From positions 731,736 through 795,735 of the forward strand of contig NZ_LVWA01000004.1 in assembly GCF_001907195.1 (NCBI RefSeq): DNA of 64,000 nt. Direction: 5' to 3'. The notes under the pieces are model-generated. The model saw only the letters and a program-made list of their open reading frames with translations, searched no databases and was not told where the DNA came from. The first letter of the stretch is position 1, and every line of letters begins with the position of its first letter. This document shows, in pieces, positions 1-9,826 of the stretch. Origin of the DNA: Pontibacter flavimaris (GTDB taxonomy: Bacteria > Bacteroidota > Bacteroidia > Cytophagales > Hymenobacteraceae). A program made the translations under genes and the position numbers.

Positions 1-1179
1 GGTAAAGCCTTCGGAGGCCGGGGCCTGTTGTTGCTTCATCAGCACGGAGTTCCAGTCGAAGGTCATGTACTCATCGTAGGCGAACAGGTGCAGCTCTTTG
101 GCAAAGTATGGCGCATCCTCACCGCCCTCGGTATACTTCTTCTCTGCAAGTATAAGCAGCTGCTTCTCCGGCGTCAGCAGCAGGTCGGTCAGGTAGATAT
201 CTTGCAGTTTGTTGCTTTTGTTGGCCTTGTCCAGCGCGTTCACCTTCTGCACGTACTCCGGCGTAAATTTATACTCTTCGGCAAAGCGCATGTCCTCCTG
301 CTCAAAATCATACTTCACGGCTTTCAGGCTGTAGTAGCTGCCGGTCTTCTCGTCGGCTGTCAGCACGGCGCCATACATTTGCCCGTCCGGCATCAGCTCG
401 AAGCGCGTGTCGCGTATGTATACTTTCCTGCCGTCAAACACGCCGCCTACCAACACCGACATCACCTGCGCCTTTTTGCTGCCCGGCTTGTACTGGCGCA
501 CGCTCAGGCGGTTCATCTGGTCCGAGATCAGGTTTACGTACTGCTCACCGCCGTTGCCCACTTGTATGTCGGCTGTCAGGATGCCGCGCAAATCGCTCAA
601 ATCATACTTCACGTCCTGCTGCTTCTGCAGGCTGCCGTTGTAGAGCGTGCCGCTGATTTGTTGTATCTGGAAGCTGTTATCGGTATGGAAACGGTATGCC
701 AGCACCTGCGAGCCATCGGCAGACACGGCCACACCGGCCCTGCGCCCTTTGGCCGGGGCCTCCAGCAGTTGTACCGGCTTCTCCGTTTTACCATTTTTCA
801 GGTTGATGCGGTGCGCGTGCAGCAGCTGGATTTTGCCCTCTTGCAGGTGCGTTACCACCAGCGCCGCCTCTTGTCCGGCCGTAAACCTATCCACTTCCTC
901 GCCCGCAGCCATGGGTATCTCCGCCGTCCAAAGCTTTTTCAGGTCTGCGTTATACTTCTCCACGGTATACTTACCATCGCCCTGGCGGTTTAAAAGTATA
1001 AACTCGTTCTGCCCCACCGAAATGGATTTGTGCGGCAGGCGCTGGTTGTAATGGTCGGCCTCCGGGTTAGGCTGGTAATTAAAGTCTACTGCTGCCCTGA
1101 TTTTGGACTGGGCAAGTATAGCCTGCGGCAGGCAAAGCAGGCACAGAAGTATAAAGTATAGTATAAACTGCTTTTTCAC
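1..1179 (-). CDS. Secreted protein of unknown function (3' end outside window)
   Basis: The reading frame is open from a GTG at 1179 to the window edge (393 codons, no stop), so the C-terminus is missing. Residues 1 to about 24 form a signal peptide (KKQ, a leucine-rich core, then ending LAQS), so the protein should enter the periplasm or reach the surface. The visible part is a run of short beta-strand-like segments rich in charged residues (for example VSADGSQVLAYRF), which would fit beta-propeller blades, but I recognise no family. The start codon and first codons carry several AAGTATA words. Certain as a gene, unknown in function. Confidence 0.75.
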   Translation of the reverse strand, partial: MKKQFILYFILLCLLCLPQAILAQSKIRAAVDFNYQPNPEADHYNQRLPHKSISVGQNEFILLNRQGDGKYTVEKYNADLKKLWTAEIPMAAGEEVDRFTAGQEAALVVTHLQEGKIQLLHAHRINLKNGKTEKPVQLLEAPAKGRRAGVAVSADGSQVLAYRFHTDNSFQIQQISGTLYNGSLQKQQDVKYDLSDLRGILTADIQVGNGGEQYVNLISDQMNRLSVRQYKPGSKKAQVMSVLVGGVFDGRKVYIRDTRFELMPDGQMYGAVLTADEKTGSYYSLKAVKYDFEQEDMRFAEEYKFTPEYVQKVNALDKANKSNKLQDIYLTDLLLTPEKQLLILAEKKYTEGGEDAPYFAKELHLFAYDEYMTFDWNSVLMKQQQAPASEGFT

Positions 1180-1257
1180 GGGTGGTTTGGGTTTTGGTAG
1201 AGGTAAAACGGAGGTGTGGAGTGTTTGTTGTGGGTGACGCTCTGCTCTTGTGTCAGC

Positions 1258-2238
1258 TTAGCTACCGAATTTCTCTGTATAACAGCTCTTTAACAGAAAT
1301 TCCTCGGTGTTCTTCATCATGATTATCTCTTCGATGGCCTGCTTTTTATCAGACGCCTTATGGTAGTAGGCCTCACATATCCTGTAGCCAATGAAATACC
1401 CTAGATCAGCCGGCCTGCTTGATCTGTAGTTATACATCCAGTCCGTATCTGATACAAGCTTTCCCGCTTTAACATCTGCGTAGAACTCCTGCCATAACTG
1501 CCTTTCGTGCGCTACTCCGTAATCATAAATGGCCTTGCTTAAGGTAACCTTGTTTAGAATGAGTGAGGCAATGAAATCAGCGGCACCTTCCTCAATAGCT
1601 TCTTTCAGCAGCGAACTGTCTTCGGCATCGCTGGCTAGCTGCTGCGTGTGCACTGCTTCATGCAGAACCAAGCCGACAATATCCCCTGTCTTGTGTTGTA
1701 AGACTGTTCCGATAAAGTTACCCTTCTCAAACTCACTTAGGTTTACAGATTGATCTGCCGCTTCTATTTCTGCTCCGATAAGGATCAAGCCATTCGTTAC
1801 TGTTCCGCCAGTCCGCAGAGCACCAATGGCAAAACACACGTCTGGCTGCTTGAAGGCTGGATAAAGCTCCCTGAATTTATTGAAAGCCGGCCCTAACTCT
1901 GACTTCCTGTTTTGAATGTCTTCCGTCAGTGGCCTGATTGTCTTCCAGTACTCAGGCATAGTTCTGACGAGGTGCGCGTATTCCTTCGCCCGGAAATTCC
2001 TTACCCGGAGAAACTCCTGGAAGTAAGGGCTTGCCTTATCCAGGTAGAACTCCTGGAAGGTTCTGGCACTGTCTGTCGAGGTTGCCAGGCTATCGTAGGC
2101 GGCCCAGAAGTTGTCTATGTCCCGCGTCTCAATCGTGTAGCCTACTTCTTCCGCCTTGTTTGATTCCGGTGCATTAGAGTTAGTGCAGCCAGCTGCGATG
2201 AAGCTAAGAAAAATGATTCTGTAAATCTTTTTAACCAT
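1258..2238 (-). CDS. Lipoprotein with HExxH motif, DUF2268/GldB-like putative zinc protease
   Basis: A 326-residue protein with a lipoprotein signal (FIAAGC, acylated Cys18). A zinc-protease signature HEAVH lies at residues 193-197, followed by EEGAAD at 216-221, which could supply the third metal ligand; this is the layout of DUF2268-type predicted Zn proteases. The middle region (GPAFNKFRELYPAF near 116-129, then TNGLILIGAEI) aligns by eye with gldB at 13321-14325, which lacks the two histidines. The gene has lower GC than its neighbours and no AAGTATA word that I can find, unlike most of the window, which could mean recent arrival. Substrate unknown; probably acts at a membrane surface in the envelope. 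Confidence 0.75.
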   Translation of the reverse strand: MVKKIYRIIFLSFIAAGCTNSNAPESNKAEEVGYTIETRDIDNFWAAYDSLATSTDSARTFQEFYLDKASPYFQEFLRVRNFRAKEYAHLVRTMPEYWKTIRPLTEDIQNRKSELGPAFNKFRELYPAFKQPDVCFAIGALRTGGTVTNGLILIGAEIEAADQSVNLSEFEKGNFIGTVLQHKTGDIVGLVLHEAVHTQQLASDAEDSSLLKEAIEEGAADFIASLILNKVTLSKAIYDYGVAHERQLWQEFYADVKAGKLVSDTDWMYNYRSSRPADLGYFIGYRICEAYYHKASDKKQAIEEIIMMKNTEEFLLKSCYTEKFGS

Positions 2239-2374
2239 GCAGTAGATTGATTAAGTAGCCAACTGGTGTATGAGAACAGTTATTACATTCCGTTAAAGTA
2301 TAAACAGCTTTAATATTCACATTCTGCTATTGTTTCGCGTGGAACCAAAGTTTAAGTAGCCCCAACTTTCTAAC

Positions 2375-4480
2375 TTAGCTGATTCTGCTCCAATTAACAG
2401 TATTGGCGCTAAGCGACTGGATGTGGCGGCGGATGTTGGCATGCTCCGGCTGCTCCAGCTGTGGGTCCTGGTGCAGCACGCGTTGGGCGGCGGCACGGGC
2501 CTCCTGAAGTATAGGCGCATCTTTGGCCAGGTCGGCGATGAGCAGGTCGAGCACACCGCTTTGCTGCGTTCCCATCAGATCGCCGGGGCCGCGCAGTTTC
2601 AGGTCGATGTCTGCAATCTCGAAGCCGTTGTTGGTGCGAACCATCGTCTCGAGGCGGGTCTTGCTGTCCTTGCTCAGTTTGTAGCCCGTCATCAGGATAC
2701 AGTAGCTCTGTTCGGCACCACGGCCCACGCGGCCGCGCAGCTGGTGCAACTGCGACAAACCAAAACGCTCGGCACTCTCAATGATCATCACGGAGGCATT
2801 CGGCACGTTCACACCTACCTCAATTACGGTGGTGGCCACCATAATCTGCGTCTCGTTCTTCACGAAGCGCTGCATCTCGTAATCCTTATCCTGCGACTTC
2901 AGTTTGCCGTGCACCATACTTACCTGGTACTCCGGGAAAGCACGTTTTATACTTTCGTAGCCATCCATCAGGTCCTTGTAGTTCTCCATCTGCTCCGACT
3001 CCTCGATGAGCGGGTACACGATGTATACCTGGCGGCCCAGCTTTATCTGGTCGCGAACGAACTGGAACACGCGCAAGCGGTGCGAATCGAAGCGGTGTAC
3101 GGTCACGATCTCCTTACGGCCGGCCGGCATTTCATCAATCACCGACACATCCAGGTCGCCGTACAGGGTCATGGCCAGTGTGCGGGGAATAGGGGTGGCC
3201 GTCATCACGAGCACGTGCGGGATGATGCGCGGGTTTTTGCGCCATAGCTTGGAGCGTTGCTCCACGCCAAAGCGGTGCTGCTCGTCTACGATGCACAGGC
3301 CCAGGTTCTGGAACTGCACCACGTCCTCCAGCAAAGCGTGCGTACCCACGATCATTTTCATCTCGCCGGAGCGCAGCTGCTCGTGCAGCACTTTGCGGTC
3401 TTTGGCTTTGGTGGAGCCGGTGAGTTTGCCCAGATTGATGCCTAACCTGTCGGCAAAAGCTCTCAGGCCTACGTAATGCTGGTCGGCCAGGATTTCGGTA
3501 GGCGCCATCAGCACCGACTGCGCCCCGTTGTCGGCGGCAATCAGCATCGTAATAAAGGCCACGATAGTTTTGCCCGAGCCCACGTCGCCCTGCAGCAGGC
3601 GGTTCATCTGCTTGCCCGCCGTTAAATCGCCATAAATTTCCTTCACCACCCGCTTCTGCGCGCCTGTCAGGTCGAAGGTCATGTGGTTTTTATAGAACTC
3701 ATTGAGCGTGGGCACCTGGTTAAACACCTGGCCCTTCAGGTCAGCCTTGCGCACCACCTTCTGACGGAACAGGCGCAGCTGTATGTAAAAAAGCTCCTCG
3801 AACTTCAGCCTGAACTTGGCTTTGTTATACTTGTCGGCCGACTCTGGGAAGTGAATATTGGCATAAGCACTGCGCTTGTCCATCAGCTTATACGTCTCGA
3901 TCAGCTCCGGAGACAGCGATTCCTGCACCTGTGGTAGCGCCACCTTCAGCAAATGCTCCATCATTTTAGCTATTACCTTGCTGTCGATGCGGTGGGCTTT
4001 GAGCTTTTCGGTGGTGTTGTAAACCGGCTGCAGGAAAGAGGTTGTTTGCTTCTCCTCGGCCAGTTCCTCCAGCTCCGGGTGGGCCATGCTGAACCTGCCG
4101 TTGAACTCGGTAGGCTTGCCAAACACAATGTAGTCGGTATGGTTCTTCAGCGATTTCTCCATCCACTTCACACCCTTAAACCACACCAGTTCCAGCTGGT
4201 CGCCGTTTTCGTCTACCAAGGTGGCTGCCAGTCGCTGTTTTCGGCCTTCGCCAATCACCTCTTTTCCCCGGATGCGGCCGCGCACTTGTACGTAGGGCAT
4301 GCTCTCGTCCAGCTCGGCCACTTTATAAAACTGCGTGCGGTCGAGGTAGCGGAAAGGGTAGTGCTGGATCAGGTCGCCGTAGGTGAAGATGCTGAGTTCT
4401 TTCTGCAACAGCTCCGCCCGCATCGGCCCCACGCCCTTCAGGAATTCTATTTTGGTGTTGAAGAAGTTGCTCCCAGTCAT
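2375..4480 (-). CDS. recG: ATP-dependent DNA helicase RecG
   Basis: A 701-residue helicase that remodels stalled replication forks and branch-migrates Holliday junctions. The N-terminal wedge (FLKGVGPMRAELL and an OB-fold) is followed by superfamily 2 motifs: Walker A GDVGSGKT at about residues 298-305, the DEQH box typical of RecG at about 399-402, TATPIPRT, and the C-terminal QLRGRVGRG. Length is normal for the family. The frame extends to 4525, but I place the start at the ATG at 4480 because the conserved N-terminus begins there and a promoter-like TATTTTTG (4530-4523) overlaps the longer version. Confidence 0.96.
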   Translation of the reverse strand: MTGSNFFNTKIEFLKGVGPMRAELLQKELSIFTYGDLIQHYPFRYLDRTQFYKVAELDESMPYVQVRGRIRGKEVIGEGRKQRLAATLVDENGDQLELVWFKGVKWMEKSLKNHTDYIVFGKPTEFNGRFSMAHPELEELAEEKQTTSFLQPVYNTTEKLKAHRIDSKVIAKMMEHLLKVALPQVQESLSPELIETYKLMDKRSAYANIHFPESADKYNKAKFRLKFEELFYIQLRLFRQKVVRKADLKGQVFNQVPTLNEFYKNHMTFDLTGAQKRVVKEIYGDLTAGKQMNRLLQGDVGSGKTIVAFITMLIAADNGAQSVLMAPTEILADQHYVGLRAFADRLGINLGKLTGSTKAKDRKVLHEQLRSGEMKMIVGTHALLEDVVQFQNLGLCIVDEQHRFGVEQRSKLWRKNPRIIPHVLVMTATPIPRTLAMTLYGDLDVSVIDEMPAGRKEIVTVHRFDSHRLRVFQFVRDQIKLGRQVYIVYPLIEESEQMENYKDLMDGYESIKRAFPEYQVSMVHGKLKSQDKDYEMQRFVKNETQIMVATTVIEVGVNVPNASVMIIESAERFGLSQLHQLRGRVGRGAEQSYCILMTGYKLSKDSKTRLETMVRTNNGFEIADIDLKLRGPGDLMGTQQSGVLDLLIADLAKDAPILQEARAAAQRVLHQDPQLEQPEHANIRRHIQSLSANTVNWSRIS

Positions 4481-4522
4481 TGGCTTGCTATCGGATGAAA
4501 GTATGGCAAGTAGTACAAAGTA

Positions 4523-4530
4523 CAAAAATA
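4523..4530 (-). promoter_or_regulatory. -7 promoter element of recG
   Basis: TATTTTTG on the minus strand matches the Bacteroidota -7 consensus TAnnTTTG and would start transcription about 35-40 nt before the recG ATG. No good -33 TTG is seen at the expected distance. Confidence 0.5.
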
Positions 4531-4624
4531 AGCAAAAGCCCCGACAGGAGTAAATGCTGGCGGGGCTTTATACTTGGTAATTATACTTTAGGCATACTTT
4601 AAATATGGGCTATACTTTATACTT

Positions 4625-5033
4625 GCCTGGCGATGCCAACTACTGGCGCGAGTTTGCAACTCGTGCCTACTATGATGTTGGGTTTGCAACCCAACTGGCT
4701 TGAAAAGCCATACTTTATACTTCTGCTATACTTCATACCTTCTCTGGCGCAAGCGTCCGCTTGTGCCTCTTTATACTTTGGCTATACTTCCTTAGCCATA
4801 GCCATGGCTTCCATCTACTTGAACCAAGCTATACTTACTAGCGATTGTTCATCCTCCAGATTTACAAACCTACTGTTGCATCTCTGGCTTTGGTGCTCTC
4901 AAGCCCGAGAGGGCTCGCCTTCGGGCATCGCGCTGTGTTCCCTCCTGCCTCCGCTGCGCTACGGCTGCTCAACAAGTTGAGCACCGGATCTCACAAGGCG
5001 ATCAACCCAAAGGCTGGGATCTGTTTTCGATAG
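4625..5033 (-). repeat. Intergenic repeat core, copy A (form 1)
   Basis: First of four related ~400-nt elements (others begin at 27053, 48516 and 59034). Read on the minus strand it starts ctatcgaa, runs through ccagcctttgg, a variable block bounded by GCGCC and CAGCGCG, then the hairpin AGCCCTCTCGGGCT, then a tail full of AAGTATA words and small hairpins (CAAGCG/CGCTTG, GTTGGG-TTTGCAA-CCCAAC, CGAGT-TTGCA-ACTCG). Copies A and B share one variable block (cttgtgagatccggtgc ... gggaacacagcgcg); C and D share another. No credible protein is encoded. Confidence 0.8.
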
Positions 5034-5047
5034 CTTCTGCCCTTACT

Positions 5048-5116
5048 GTCATCTCGAACGTAGTGAGAGATCTCTTTAGAATTCTGTTTAGATCTCTCGC
5101 GCTGCTCGAGATGACA
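5048..5116. repeat. Nested inverted repeat, TGTCATCTCGA family
   Basis: A 69-bp element with ends TGTCATCTCGA and TCGAGATGACA and an inner pair GAGAGATCT / AGATCTCTC around AGAATTCT. A sibling lies at 26971-27040 and a more diverged one at 56875-56951. Its size and long stem resemble a miniature inverted-repeat or REP-type element. Confidence 0.75.
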
Positions 5117-5139
5117 GGGAAAGTAGCAAGTATAACTCC

Positions 5140-5215
5140 CTCCCCTGTTCTGGGGGTAGGGGCCCTCGATAAAAGGGGAGGGTTGGAGTGGGGTGAAAAG
5201 GGGCCAGGGGGTATA
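5140..5215 (-). repeat. C-rich hairpin module (CCCTCCCCT / AGGGGAGGG)
   Basis: On the minus strand this reads like the modules at 26742-26835 and 48370-48462: caccccact(c)caaccctcccctt ... caggggagggag. It is a potential hairpin and lies between the palindrome at 5224 and the TGTCAT repeat. Confidence 0.6.
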
Positions 5216-5223
5216 CTTTGTAG

Positions 5224-5243
5224 GGACAGGTCGCGACCTGTCC
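5224..5243. repeat. Perfect 20-bp palindrome GGACAGGTCG/CGACCTGTCC
   Basis: An uninterrupted 20-bp palindrome flanked by TTTGTAGG (left) and GCACGATA (right). The same element in the opposite orientation, with one change, is at 26887-26906, next to the same partner modules. Confidence 0.8.
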
Positions 5244-5327
5244 GCACGATAGCCGCAGAAATGAAACTCATACTTTTGAAGAAGTAGATATAGAACTCCT
5301 CACTTTGGCTCCAGAACAGTATACAAA

Positions 5328-5384
5328 GTATAAAAAGCAACAGCCCCTGAAGTATACTTTGCTTCAGGGGCTGTTGCTTTTCCA
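5328..5384 (-). terminator. Terminator after gldD
   Basis: A long hairpin: AAAAGCAACAGCCCCTGAAG pairs with CTTCAGGGGCTGTTGCTTTT around the loop TATACTTTG. The loop contains the AAGTATA word in reverse. It lies about 80 bp beyond the gldD stop. Confidence 0.8.
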
Positions 5385-5465
5385 GACGCTCGCAGGAGCT
5401 GCGCACGCTTCGAGGTCTTTATTTTATACTTGTTAATCAAACAATTACCAAGTACCAACCAACAA

Positions 5466-6086
5466 CTACATTTCCTTCCACTCCAGGGTATTCAGCAAAT
5501 GGATAATATCCTTCTTCACAAACTCGATCACCGGGGCAAGCGAGTCGTTCTGGGTGGCGGTTCTAAAGTATAAAGCCCCGCGCAGGAAGTTTTCGGTGGA
5601 GTCGGTTACGTAGAACTGGAACTGGCTGGGCACCTCGCCCTCCAGCTCAAAAACCGCGGCCACATCACCGGTAGGGATCTTTATCTCTGCCTCTTCGATG
5701 GCGTAAGCCTTAATCTGGTGCTTGGCAGTCAGCTTGCGGGCATCCTCCACCAAATCGTTCAGCTTTTTAGGGTCATTCCCCAGTGCCTTATACGTTAGCT
5801 GCACGTTGGCCCCCAGGCTCGGGTAGATGATGTTGATCCAGTGCGGCTGCGCAATGCCGGAAGAGTCGGGGCGGATCTTGGCGTGCTGCGAGTACTCAAA
5901 CGTATAGGGGTGCGCCTCCTGCAGCTGCTGGTAGGTTTGCGACGGCAGGTCGATGCGGTTATAGCCTTTGGGCTTGGGCGTGTAGTCTGCGCTGCTGCAG
6001 GCCACTGCGCCGGCGGCAAGGGCTACCCACATAAAGGCCTTCAGGCTAACTAACTTTATGGTACTGTTCTTTCTTGCTTGCGACAT
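5466..6086 (-). CDS. gldD: Gliding motility lipoprotein GldD
   Basis: A 206-residue lipoprotein (AAGAVAC, acylated Cys30) followed by the family pattern [14 protein letters not shown] and [11 protein letters not shown]. GldD is required for gliding and type IX secretion in Bacteroidota; its exact role is not known. It overlaps the end of gldE by 41 bp, so the two are translationally linked, and the order mutY-ssb-gldE-gldD is the usual one in the phylum. The long n-region before the lipobox leaves open a later start at Met19. Confidence 0.92.
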   Translation of the reverse strand: MSQARKNSTIKLVSLKAFMWVALAAGAVACSSADYTPKPKGYNRIDLPSQTYQQLQEAHPYTFEYSQHAKIRPDSSGIAQPHWINIIYPSLGANVQLTYKALGNDPKKLNDLVEDARKLTAKHQIKAYAIEEAEIKIPTGDVAAVFELEGEVPSQFQFYVTDSTENFLRGALYFRTATQNDSLAPVIEFVKKDIIHLLNTLEWKEM

Positions 6087-7416
6087 TGATCTTTACTCGT
6101 TTTACGCGCTTCGTGTCCGCCGACTCAACCGTGAAGTGGAAGCGGCCATAGGCTACGTCTTCGCCCACCCGCGGTATCCGTGAGAACAGCGCCAGCACCA
6201 GGCCGGCCACCGTCTCGTTTTCGCCCTTCACCTCGTCAAAGATGTCAAAAGGCACCTCCGCTATCTTACAGAAGTCGTGCAGCGAGGTCTTGCCATCAAA
6301 GATAAAGGTATTTTCGTCGAGTTGGGAGTAAATGATGTCATCGTCGTCGTCAAACTCATCGTTGATCTCACCCACGATCTCCTCCACAATATCCTCCAGC
6401 GTAAGCAGGCCTATGGTGCCGCCATACTCGTTCACCACGATGGCCATGTGCACGTGCTTGTCCTTAAAGTCCTGGAAGAGGTCGGCGATGCGCTTGGTTT
6501 CCGGCACGAAGAAGGGCGGGCGCACCAGCTGCTGCCAGTTAAAATCGGCGCCTGCGCCCAAGTGGGGCAACAGGTCCTTCACATAAAGTATGCCCTCAAT
6601 ATGATCGGTGTTATCGGTGTAAACAGGCACCCGCGAATAGCCCCACTCCACGATCTGCGGCATGAGTTCCGGCAGGGTCATGGCGGTGTCGAAGGCCACA
6701 ATGTCCACGCGCGGCCGCATGATCTGCTTCACGGAGATGGCGCCGAAGTTCACCACGCCACGCAAAATCTTGCGCTCTTCCGGCGAGGTGTCGGCGTTAA
6801 TCAGGGCCACGTCCAGGCTGTGGTGCAGCTCCTCTATAGTATGGTTGTATCCCCGGATAATGTACTTGCGCTCGATGTGCTCGTTGATGGAGATAAGGAG
6901 CCAGGAGATAGGGCGCATGATGCCCTGCAGCCTATCTAAAACGCCGGCCATGCGGCGCACCAGCGGCATGCGGTGCTTTTGGGCGTATACCTTTGGCAGC
7001 ACTTCCCCGCAAAAAACGATGAAGAAGGTGGCAAACAGCATGCACACGGCCAGATTTCCTGCCGATAAGGCCATGGTGCCGAACACCTGCCAGGCTACGT
7101 AGGCAAACAGCGTGATGATGGTCACGTTGATGCCGTTGTTCAGTATAAGTATGGTAGTAAGAAGCTTGCGCGGATTCTGCAGGAGGCGGTACACACGTTG
7201 CTCGGCGGGGCGCCTGCTTGTCTTGCACTGCTCCAGTTCCTGCTCCGAAAGAGAGAAAAAAGCTGCCTCGGCACCTGAGGTCAGGGCCGAGAGCAGCAAT
7301 AAGATCAGGCCGCCTGCTATGGCTGCCAGGTATTCAAACCTGAGTTGCGTTAACGAACTCTGTAAAAGTTGAAGTAAACTATAACTCAGGGGGTCTCCGG
7401 GATCTGTACTTTCCAA
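6046..7416 (-). CDS. gldE: Gliding motility-associated protein GldE (CNNM/CorC-type membrane protein)
   Basis: 456 residues with a TTG start. The N-terminus has about four membrane segments (DUF21/CNNM fold: [39 protein letters not shown]), then a CBS pair ([53 protein letters not shown]), an acidic stretch EFDDDDD, and a C-terminal CorC/HlyC domain. The family resembles magnesium/cobalt efflux proteins, but GldE is known mainly as a helper of GldD in gliding. Co-transcription with ssb upstream and gldD downstream is likely. Confidence 0.92.
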   Translation of the reverse strand: MESTDPGDPLSYSLLQLLQSSLTQLRFEYLAAIAGGLILLLLSALTSGAEAAFFSLSEQELEQCKTSRRPAEQRVYRLLQNPRKLLTTILILNNGINVTIITLFAYVAWQVFGTMALSAGNLAVCMLFATFFIVFCGEVLPKVYAQKHRMPLVRRMAGVLDRLQGIMRPISWLLISINEHIERKYIIRGYNHTIEELHHSLDVALINADTSPEERKILRGVVNFGAISVKQIMRPRVDIVAFDTAMTLPELMPQIVEWGYSRVPVYTDNTDHIEGILYVKDLLPHLGAGADFNWQQLVRPPFFVPETKRIADLFQDFKDKHVHMAIVVNEYGGTIGLLTLEDIVEEIVGEINDEFDDDDDIIYSQLDENTFIFDGKTSLHDFCKIAEVPFDIFDEVKGENETVAGLVLALFSRIPRVGEDVAYGRFHFTVESADTKRVKRVKINVASKKEQYHKVS

Positions 7417-7442
7417 GATGGTTCTGTTTAATGAAACATAGG

Positions 7443-7934
7443 TTAGAACGGCAGGTCGTCGGGCTCGTCACTCTGGAACCCGCCGGCTGGGCTGCCGCCT
7501 TTGCTGGCCGTGGCGCCACCGCCGTAGTTTCCGCCGCTTGTAGCCGCAGATGCTGAGGAAGCAGAAGCTCCTCCCTGGTAGTCGCCGCCGCCGTTGTTAT
7601 CTCCGCGGCCGCCCAACATGGTCATGTTATCGGCTACGATCTCGGTGCTGTAGCGCTGCACGCCGTCTTTGTCCTGGTAGTTGCTGGTGCGGATCTTGCC
7701 CTCGATGAACACCGAGTTGCCTTTGCGCAGGTATTTTTCCGCCACTTCGGCCAGGCCTCGCCACACCACAATGTTATGCCACTCGGTGCGCTCCTGCTTC
7801 TGTCCGTTTTTGTCCTTAAAGGACTCGGAAGTAGCGATTGGGAAGCGGGCAACAGCCACTCCACCTTCCAGGTGACGTACTTCCGGGTCTTTGCCCAGGT
7901 TTCCGATCAGGATTACTTTGTTTACACTTGCCAT
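7443..7934 (-). CDS. ssb: Single-stranded DNA-binding protein
   Basis: 163 residues. The OB-fold occupies about residues 1-110 ([54 protein letters not shown]), followed by a flexible Gly/Ala/Ser-rich linker and the acidic C-terminal tip DEPDDLPF that docks repair and replication partners. A longer frame reaches 7982, but the conserved start is the ATG at 7934. It sits 26 bp upstream of gldE and shares the mutY-ssb-gldE-gldD direction. Confidence 0.97.
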   Translation of the reverse strand: MASVNKVILIGNLGKDPEVRHLEGGVAVARFPIATSESFKDKNGQKQERTEWHNIVVWRGLAEVAEKYLRKGNSVFIEGKIRTSNYQDKDGVQRYSTEIVADNMTMLGGRGDNNGGGDYQGGASASSASAATSGGNYGGGATASKGGSPAGGFQSDEPDDLPF

Positions 7935-8047
7935 GTCTTTTTTGTCTAATATTAACGTGAATTGGGCTACTCCAGCAACCAAGCTGGAGGCAAATATGGC
8001 TTTTACTGAAACTACTAGAATGCTTTTATCCCCAGAAAAGTTTCAGC

Positions 8048-9139
8048 CTATAAATATACTAAAATCTTAGCATCTTTCAAATAGCTATTGATTAAAACTG
8101 GTTTGGGTAAAGCCTCGATTTCCTGAACGTTATAAGCAGTCAACCTTGTTTCCTGAAGCACCTCTGCTTTTAGCGATGCCTTGAGTTTTATACGGTAAAA
8201 CCGCGCATTTATTTTCTGGTGGCTGAGAATGTGCTTGTAGTCTTTGGCGGGCGGCTGCACCTGCGCCTCCTGCACCGCCACACCGGCCTGCTGCAGCTCG
8301 TGCAGCAGCTGCTCCCCGGGCAAGTCCTTGCTGTCGCTCTCATAAAGGTAAAAGTCGTAGAGCCCCTGCCAGATATCGCCCTCCAGGCGCTTGCGCAGGT
8401 AAAAGGTGCCGTTTAGCTCGAACACGAGGTAGTGGAAAAAGCGGGGCCGCGCCGCCTTTGCCTTCGATTTTACCGGCAGCTCCTGCACCATGCCGTGGTT
8501 AAAGGCAAAGCAACTCTGCTGCAGCGGGCAGAACAGGCAGTCGGGCATAAGGGGCGTGCACTGGATGGCCCCGAACTCCATGATGGCCTGATTGTAGGTA
8601 TCCGGCTCTCCGGCGGGCACCAGCTCATCGGCCAGTTTCTGGAAAATTTTCCGGGAGGAGGGAGCAGCTATATCATCCGAGATGCCGAACACACGCGCCA
8701 GCACCCGGAACACGTTACCGTCCAGCACGGCCACCTGCTCTTTGAAGGCAAAGGCCGCAATGGCCGCCGCTGTGTAGCTGCCTACGCCCTTCAGCTTGAT
8801 CAGCTCCTCATACTTGTCCGGGAAGTTGCCGCCATACTTTTCCGCCACCAGTTGGGCGGTGTGGTGCATGTTGCGGGCCCTGGAATAGTAGCCGAGCCCC
8901 TGCCACAGCCGCAGCACCTCGTCCTGCGGGGCCGCCGCCAGGTCCTGCACGGTGGGGTAGGCCGCTACAAACCGCTCGTAATAGGGCAGGCCCTGCGCCA
9001 CCCGCGTCTGCTGCAGAATCACTTCGGAAAGCCATATAAAGTAGGGGTCTGTGGTGTCGCGCCAGGGCAGAGACCGCTTGTGCCGGCCATACCAGCTTAG
9101 CAGGGTTTGGGCAAAATGGGCGTGTGTGGCAGTGGACAT
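8048..9139 (-). CDS. mutY: A/G-specific adenine glycosylase MutY
   Basis: 363 residues, normal for the family. It removes adenine mispaired with 8-oxoguanine. The catalytic Glu lies in EVILQQTRV, the helix-hairpin-helix is LKGVGSYTAAAIAAFAF, and the catalytic Asp is in VLDGNVFRV. A [4Fe-4S] cluster is expected from Cys-x6-Cys-x2-Cys-x5-Cys (CTPLMPDCLFCPLQQSC). The C-terminal third is the NUDIX-like 8-oxoG recognition domain (HYLVFELNGTFYLRKRL, HILSHQKINARFYRI). Confidence 0.97.
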   Translation of the reverse strand: MSTATHAHFAQTLLSWYGRHKRSLPWRDTTDPYFIWLSEVILQQTRVAQGLPYYERFVAAYPTVQDLAAAPQDEVLRLWQGLGYYSRARNMHHTAQLVAEKYGGNFPDKYEELIKLKGVGSYTAAAIAAFAFKEQVAVLDGNVFRVLARVFGISDDIAAPSSRKIFQKLADELVPAGEPDTYNQAIMEFGAIQCTPLMPDCLFCPLQQSCFAFNHGMVQELPVKSKAKAARPRFFHYLVFELNGTFYLRKRLEGDIWQGLYDFYLYESDSKDLPGEQLLHELQQAGVAVQEAQVQPPAKDYKHILSHQKINARFYRIKLKASLKAEVLQETRLTAYNVQEIEALPKPVLINSYLKDAKILVYL

Positions 9140-9366
9140 CTATTGCATTGCTTAAGGTTTGCAGAACAGGCAAGTTACGGCTTTGTTCGGGGCAACAGCA
9201 AGTATAAACCTAGTGGGTGAACTTTGAAATATAAACTGCCAGGGTGCGTTAGGGGAGGGTGAGACAGCCACGGTGGCTGCACAAAGCAGGTATGGCGGCG
9301 GGAAAAGACGGCAGTTTTGAACCTAATAATTTAGCACTAAAGCTTTTACTATTCGAAAAGTAAAAC

Positions 9367-9374
9367 TACCTTTG
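9367..9374 (+). promoter_or_regulatory. -7 promoter element of the HU gene
   Basis: TACCTTTG is a perfect TAnnTTTG box, about 90 nt before the HU start. The position 19 nt upstream reads TTT rather than TTG. The rest of the 9140-9462 gap shows nothing further. Confidence 0.6.
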
Positions 9375-9462
9375 TGCCCCGAATTTGATCATTTTACGGA
9401 ACAGTCTGATTTCCAAAGATTAGAAAGTTAACATATTATTAATATCCTAAAAATTTAAGAAA

Positions 9463-9768
9463 GTGACTAAAGCAGAAGTAATATCAGAGATTGCTGATAA
9501 GACAGGGATTGATAAGGCAGATGTACAGTCTACAATCGAGGCTTTCTTCAAAGTGGTGAAGGACTCTATGGCTGATGGCAACAACATCTACGTGAGAGGT
9601 TTTGGTAGCTTTGTGAATAAGAAGCGTGCGAAGAAAGTAGCTCGTAACATTTCTAAAAACACATCTATCATCATCGACGAGCACTTTATCCCGAGCTTCA
9701 AGCCATCCAAGACCTTCATCCAGAAGATCAAGAACAGCAAAAAGATTCAGGAGCTTACGCATTCTTAA
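9463..9768 (+). CDS. HU-family histone-like DNA-binding protein
   Basis: 101 residues with a GTG start (TKAEVISEIADKTGI). The beta-arm signature is intact (YVRGFGSFVNKKRAKKVARN) and is followed by the proline-tip region and a lysine-rich tail. HU dimers bend and compact DNA. It begins a plus-strand run with the TPR protein and RNase G; a similar run (HU, TPR protein, rng) is common in Bacteroidota. Confidence 0.95.
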   Translation: MTKAEVISEIADKTGIDKADVQSTIEAFFKVVKDSMADGNNIYVRGFGSFVNKKRAKKVARNISKNTSIIIDEHFIPSFKPSKTFIQKIKNSKKIQELTHS

Positions 9769-9826
9769 TTTTTTGTATCTTTGCTGATCGGAATTAAAAA
9801 AGTAGCATAGCAATAAGGTAAAAAGA

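Noticed and set aside
28..993. A 321-codon open frame on the plus strand opposite the first gene
   Set aside because: Its product has no family features and the opposite strand carries a signal peptide and normal codon use; it is an antisense shadow.
4625..5033. Insertion sequence in the repeat islands
   Set aside because: No transposase-like frame, no consistent terminal repeats across the whole island and no target duplication that I can see.
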